From NCBI GenBank assembly GCA_025992895.1, contig DAJPGA010000001.1, positions 1,003,001 through 1,067,000 of the forward strand: a DNA stretch of 64,000 nt. Reading direction: 5' to 3'. Positions 60,943 to 64,000 of this stretch are shown piece after piece; position 1 is the first letter of the stretch; every line of letters begins with the position of its first letter. This DNA is from Veillonellaceae bacterium. Its GTDB lineage: Bacteria; Bacillota; Negativicutes; Veillonellales; Dialisteraceae. The notes under the pieces were generated by a model. It was not told where the DNA came from. It made no database searches and saw only the letters and a program-made list of their open reading frames with translations. Both the position numbers and the translations under genes were made by a program.

Positions 60943-61874
60943 CAACCTCAGCCGCAGAAATTAGAGATCCGGCTTCCGAACTGCGCAAGGCAAGCGGTTC
61001 GCTCAAAAGAGCGCATCTGGCAGATCAGCTGGCAACAGGCGTATTCTATGTCGTATCCGGCGCATTCGTTTTACTTCTGATTTTCTTTACACTCTATGTA
61101 GTCTGGGGCGGTATTCATGCTTTCAGACCTGAAATCTTCTCCTTTGAGGCAACGGGCATCGGCAATCAGTTCTTCAACACCGTATACCTCGTCATTCTTT
61201 CCCTTCTGATTTCCTGCCCGATCGGAATCATGGCAGGCGTTTACATGGCAGAATATGCTCCGCCAGGACGCGCAAGCAGTGCTTTCCGCATCGCGATCGA
61301 AACACTTTCTTCCCTTCCTTCAATCGTCGTCGGCCTGTTTGGTTACCTGGTATTCATCATCATGGCAGGATCCCAGTGGAATCTGTTCTCCAGCGCGCTT
61401 GCTGTATCGATTCTTTCCCTGCCTCTCATTACTGCAACGACATACGATGCTTTCGTAGCACTCCCGAAAGGTTATAAAGAAGGCAGCCTGGCACTCGGAG
61501 CTACACACTTCGAAACGATCTGGAAGGTTATGCTTCCGGCGACCGTCGGACCGATTGTAACAGGCATCATCCTGGCAGCCGGCAGAGGCTTCGGCGAAGC
61601 AGCAGCCCTTCTTTACACAGCCGGTATGAGTACCGACATCAGCTGGCAGGTATGGGACATCACCTCCCCGGTATGCCCGCTCAACCCGTTCCGTCCTGGC
61701 GAAACCCTTTCACTTCAGGTATGGGCAGCCCGCACAGAAGGCGTGGGAGCTTCCGCATCCGATACCGCAGCTGCAGCATCTGCAGTATTAATGGTTATGG
61801 TTCTTGTATTCAGCATCGGCGCCCGTCTGGTAAGCCGCTATGTGTCTAAAAAGACAGAAGGAGAAAATTCATGA
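60939..61874 (+). CDS. pstA: phosphate ABC transporter permease PstA
   Basis: The protein has 311 residues and six membrane spans. The motifs are [19 protein letters not shown] and [44 protein letters not shown]. The first about 30 residues are hydrophilic. It overlaps pstC by 4 bases upstream and pstB by 4 bases downstream, so translation is coupled. Confidence 0.96.
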   Translation: MTTSAAEIRDPASELRKASGSLKRAHLADQLATGVFYVVSGAFVLLLIFFTLYVVWGGIHAFRPEIFSFEATGIGNQFFNTVYLVILSLLISCPIGIMAGVYMAEYAPPGRASSAFRIAIETLSSLPSIVVGLFGYLVFIIMAGSQWNLFSSALAVSILSLPLITATTYDAFVALPKGYKEGSLALGATHFETIWKVMLPATVGPIVTGIILAAGRGFGEAAALLYTAGMSTDISWQVWDITSPVCPLNPFRPGETLSLQVWAARTEGVGASASDTAAAASAVLMVMVLVFSIGARLVSRYVSKKTEGENS

Positions 61875-62689
61875 TGACAACTAATGAATCCTTAGCGCTG
61901 CGCGCCAATCAGGCAGCAGCAGAAATCTCAGTTTATAACAATATCAGTTTTTCCTGCAGCCATGTAGATCTCTACTACGGCGCTTTCCAGGCACTGAAAG
62001 ACGTCAACCTGCGTATTGAAAAGAATCAGATTACCGCTCTCATCGGACCATCCGGCTGCGGCAAATCCACATTCCTGCGTACGCTGAACCGCATGAATGA
62101 CCTCGTTCCGGGCTGCCGCGTAGAAGGGGATATCCTTCTCTCCGGCGTCAATGCATACACTGAAATCGATCCGATCGTTCTCCGCCGTCATGTAGGCATG
62201 GTTTTCCAGCAGCCGAACCCGTTCCCGAAGAGCATTTATGACAACGTTGCCTATGGCCCGAGACTCAAAGGCATCACCAAGAAATCTGATCTTGATGAAG
62301 TCGTTGAAAAGAGCCTTCGCCAGGCAGCTATCTGGGATGAACTGAAAGACCGTCTCCACAAATCCGCACTTGGACTTTCCGGCGGCCAGCAGCAGCGTCT
62401 CTGCATCGCAAGAGCTCTTGCCGTTGAACCTGATGTCCTCCTGTTGGACGAAGCAACATCCGCACTTGACCCGATTTCCACAGCTCATATTGAAGAACTG
62501 GCTGTCAAGCTGAAGGAAGAATATACGGTCATCATGGTTACACATAACATGCAGCAGGCACAGCGTATTGCCGACAAGACTGCTTTCTTCTATTTAGGGG
62601 AAATGGTTGAATACGGCAATACCGAGAAAATATTCGAACATCCGGAAATGGAAAGAACACAGCGTTATATTTCCGGCAATTTCGGCTGA
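61871..62689 (+). CDS. pstB: phosphate ABC transporter ATP-binding protein
   Basis: The protein has 272 residues. Walker A is GPSGCGKST, the Q-loop is [22 protein letters not shown], the signature is LSGGQQQRL, Walker B is [13 protein letters not shown] and the switch His is in VTHNMQQAQ. It is about 20 residues longer than usual at the N-terminus. No phoU lies next to it, although phoU often follows pstB; here the regulator pair comes directly. Confidence 0.96.
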   Translation: MMTTNESLALRANQAAAEISVYNNISFSCSHVDLYYGAFQALKDVNLRIEKNQITALIGPSGCGKSTFLRTLNRMNDLVPGCRVEGDILLSGVNAYTEIDPIVLRRHVGMVFQQPNPFPKSIYDNVAYGPRLKGITKKSDLDEVVEKSLRQAAIWDELKDRLHKSALGLSGGQQQRLCIARALAVEPDVLLLDEATSALDPISTAHIEELAVKLKEEYTVIMVTHNMQQAQRIADKTAFFYLGEMVEYGNTEKIFEHPEMERTQRYISGNFG

Positions 62690-62795
62690 TACTATGGTAG
62701 AATATAAGTAGTGACGAACCGGCGGGTTCTATGACTTCGATCGGAAGGCATGGACCGCCGGCTTTCAGTATCTGTTATTTTACGAGGAGACGATT

Positions 62796-63485
62796 ATGCC
62801 GTTAATTTACTGCGTAGAAGATGATGAAAGTATCAGGGAACTTGTCAGTTATGCCATGAGAGGGCAGGGATATAAAGTAGAAGGGTTCGGTGATTCGGGC
62901 GAATTTTATGAAGCCGTCCAGAAGAACGTGCCCGATCTCATTCTGCTTGACATCATGCTCCCCGGAGAGGACGGACTTTCCATTCTGAAGAAAATCCGCA
63001 GCGCAGGCCCGCTGCAGAATGTTCCCGTCATCATGATGACAGCCAAAACTACTGAATTTGATATCGTGCAGGGACTCGATCTCGGCGCCGATGATTATGT
63101 AACAAAACCTTTTGGTATTATGGAACTCCTTTCCAGAATACGCTCTGTTCTTAGAAGAACGAAAAAAGCGCCGGAAGCAGGGAGAAAACTTCTTACATAC
63201 AGCAAGATTTCCGTCGATCAGGAACAGCATATCGTAACTGTTGATGGAAAAGAAGTACAGCTCACATTAAAAGAATTTGACTTATTGTGCTATTTGATAT
63301 TAAATAAAGGCATCGTTTTATCCCGCGACCAGATTATGCAGGCCGTTTGGGATTCACCCTTCGAGATGGAAAGCAGAACCATTGATATGCATATCATGAG
63401 TCTGCGCCAGAAACTCGGGAGCGAAGGCTCTGCCATCCGCACAGTAAGAGGTGTTGGCTACCGTCTGGGGGATCGAAAATCATAA
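62796..63485 (+). CDS. PhoB/PhoP-like response regulator
   Basis: The protein has 229 residues. The receiver has E8/D9/D10, phosphoacceptor D52 (ILLDIMLPGEDG), Thr in MMTAKT and Lys in VTKPFG. The winged helix has LTLKEFDLLCYLILNKGIVLSRDQIMQAVWDSPFEMESRTIDMHIMSLRQKLG. The position after pstSCAB suggests phosphate control. A long hairpin (CCGGCGG../..CCGCCGG, about 62721-62763) lies in the gap after pstB, so it may have a separate transcript. GAGGAGA precedes the ATG. Confidence 0.93.
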   Translation: MPLIYCVEDDESIRELVSYAMRGQGYKVEGFGDSGEFYEAVQKNVPDLILLDIMLPGEDGLSILKKIRSAGPLQNVPVIMMTAKTTEFDIVQGLDLGADDYVTKPFGIMELLSRIRSVLRRTKKAPEAGRKLLTYSKISVDQEQHIVTVDGKEVQLTLKEFDLLCYLILNKGIVLSRDQIMQAVWDSPFEMESRTIDMHIMSLRQKLGSEGSAIRTVRGVGYRLGDRKS

Positions 63486-63502
63486 GAAACCAGGAGAGAT
63501 AA

Positions 63503-64000
63503 ATGAGAGCAAGAGTATATAGGAGTCTCCTATCAATGGGGATTATTTCGGTACTGCTGACGTTTCTGCTGTCTGCCATTCTTTATTATCAGGGCATGCA
63601 GGACCAGTTCAGCCATGAAGTCGGTCATTTGACGGAAACAATGGCGCAGGCATTATCGAAATCAGATGAAGCACGAAGTGAAGAGTACCTGGACCGCATG
63701 TTCAAGGAGAATCACGGGAAAATGCACATCGTATGGATGAACACAGATGGAACCGTTCTGTATGACAGCAAGCCTGATCCGGGAAGGGATTATCTGACGA
63801 ATCCTGTCGTTCAGGAAGCGCTCGATAAAGGCAGCGCCTATGAAGTCCATAAGGAAGGCAACGATACGCCGAAGAACTATTATGCGACAATGGCTCCTGA
63901 TGACACGCTGCTTCGTATATCCGTAGAAAGAACGATCCCTTACAGGGGATTCTCCTCCTATTTACCTGAAATCATCGTATTCCTCCTTGTTTTCATGGTT
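63503..64000 (+). CDS. PhoR-like sensor histidine kinase, N-terminal part (cut by window edge)
   Basis: The ATG at 63503, with AGGAGAG, starts 17 bases after the regulator stop. A membrane span lies at residues 8-28 (LLSMGIISVLLTFLLSAILYY). An extracytoplasmic sensor region of about 125 residues follows (GTVLYDSKPDPGRDYL, TNPVVQEALDKGSAYEVH resemble a Cache/PAS-like PhoR sensor). A second span starts at about 155 (EIIVFLLVFMV). Kinase domains lie beyond the window. It is the probable partner of 62796-63485. Confidence 0.88.
   Translation, partial: MRARVYRSLLSMGIISVLLTFLLSAILYYQGMQDQFSHEVGHLTETMAQALSKSDEARSEEYLDRMFKENHGKMHIVWMNTDGTVLYDSKPDPGRDYLTNPVVQEALDKGSAYEVHKEGNDTPKNYYATMAPDDTLLRISVERTIPYRGFSSYLPEIIVFLLVFMV

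Overview
The window reads as chromosome of a diderm Firmicute (Negativicutes, Veillonellaceae; a Dialister-like organism is my best guess, from gene content and not from a search). The diderm side is shown by an OmpH/Skp-like chaperone, a TonB-dependent receptor, a 3,596-residue autotransporter and a small beta-barrel protein. The Firmicute side is shown by T-box leaders, an acetyl-type diaminopimelate pathway, a Bacillus-type PurF and AGGAGG-type ribosome binding sites. No rRNA, tRNA, prophage or CRISPR array was seen.

Layout. 0-18.6 kb: housekeeping and small operons. These are a two-component system (cut at the left edge), a small alarmone synthetase, typA, a YihY-type membrane protein, a tandem pair of secreted esterases, a panC-panD-transporter operon without panB, a nitrilase-family hydrolase, a MITE-like element at 11.5 kb, an M18 aminopeptidase, truA, a universal stress protein and several proteins of unknown function. 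17.3-25.3 kb: an accessory catabolic cluster. A divergent regulator faces two near-duplicate MFS transporters with duplicated leaders, followed by two N-succinylamino-acid-racemase/o-succinylbenzoate-synthase-family enzymes around an M20 deacylase/peptidase. 25.3-28.1 kb: two T-box leaders, both apparently reading a cysteine UGC specifier, one before a 43-residue membrane protein and an alpha/beta hydrolase, the other before an orphan amino-acid-binding lipoprotein. 28.2-42.3 kb: an M20 peptidase, a dus gene, and the purine genes purE-C-F-M and purN-H-D, with a complete acetyl-diaminopimelate trio (dapH, deacetylase, aminotransferase) between purM and purN. 58.9-64 kb: pstS-C-A-B followed by a PhoB/PhoR-like pair (cut at the right edge).

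The most unusual region is 42.6-58.7 kb. A cobalamin riboswitch with its own promoter and an elaborate terminator precedes genes for a Skp-like periplasmic chaperone, a YbjN-like protein, a TonB-dependent receptor and a giant autotransporter. The receptor reading frame is broken exactly at a U-UUU-UUA heptamer, and a -1 shift there restores the frame. The autotransporter has a beta-propeller-like N-terminal domain followed by repeated 127-residue modules. I infer a B12-repressed cell-surface system for capturing cobalamin (or another corrinoid). It may parallel the BtuB plus surface beta-propeller (BtuG) arrangement of Bacteroidetes, but with the surface module carried by an autotransporter. 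The region uses visibly more A/T-ending codons than the flanking pur and pst genes, which suggests a separate origin.

All calls come from reading sequence and motifs. No database or structure search was run.
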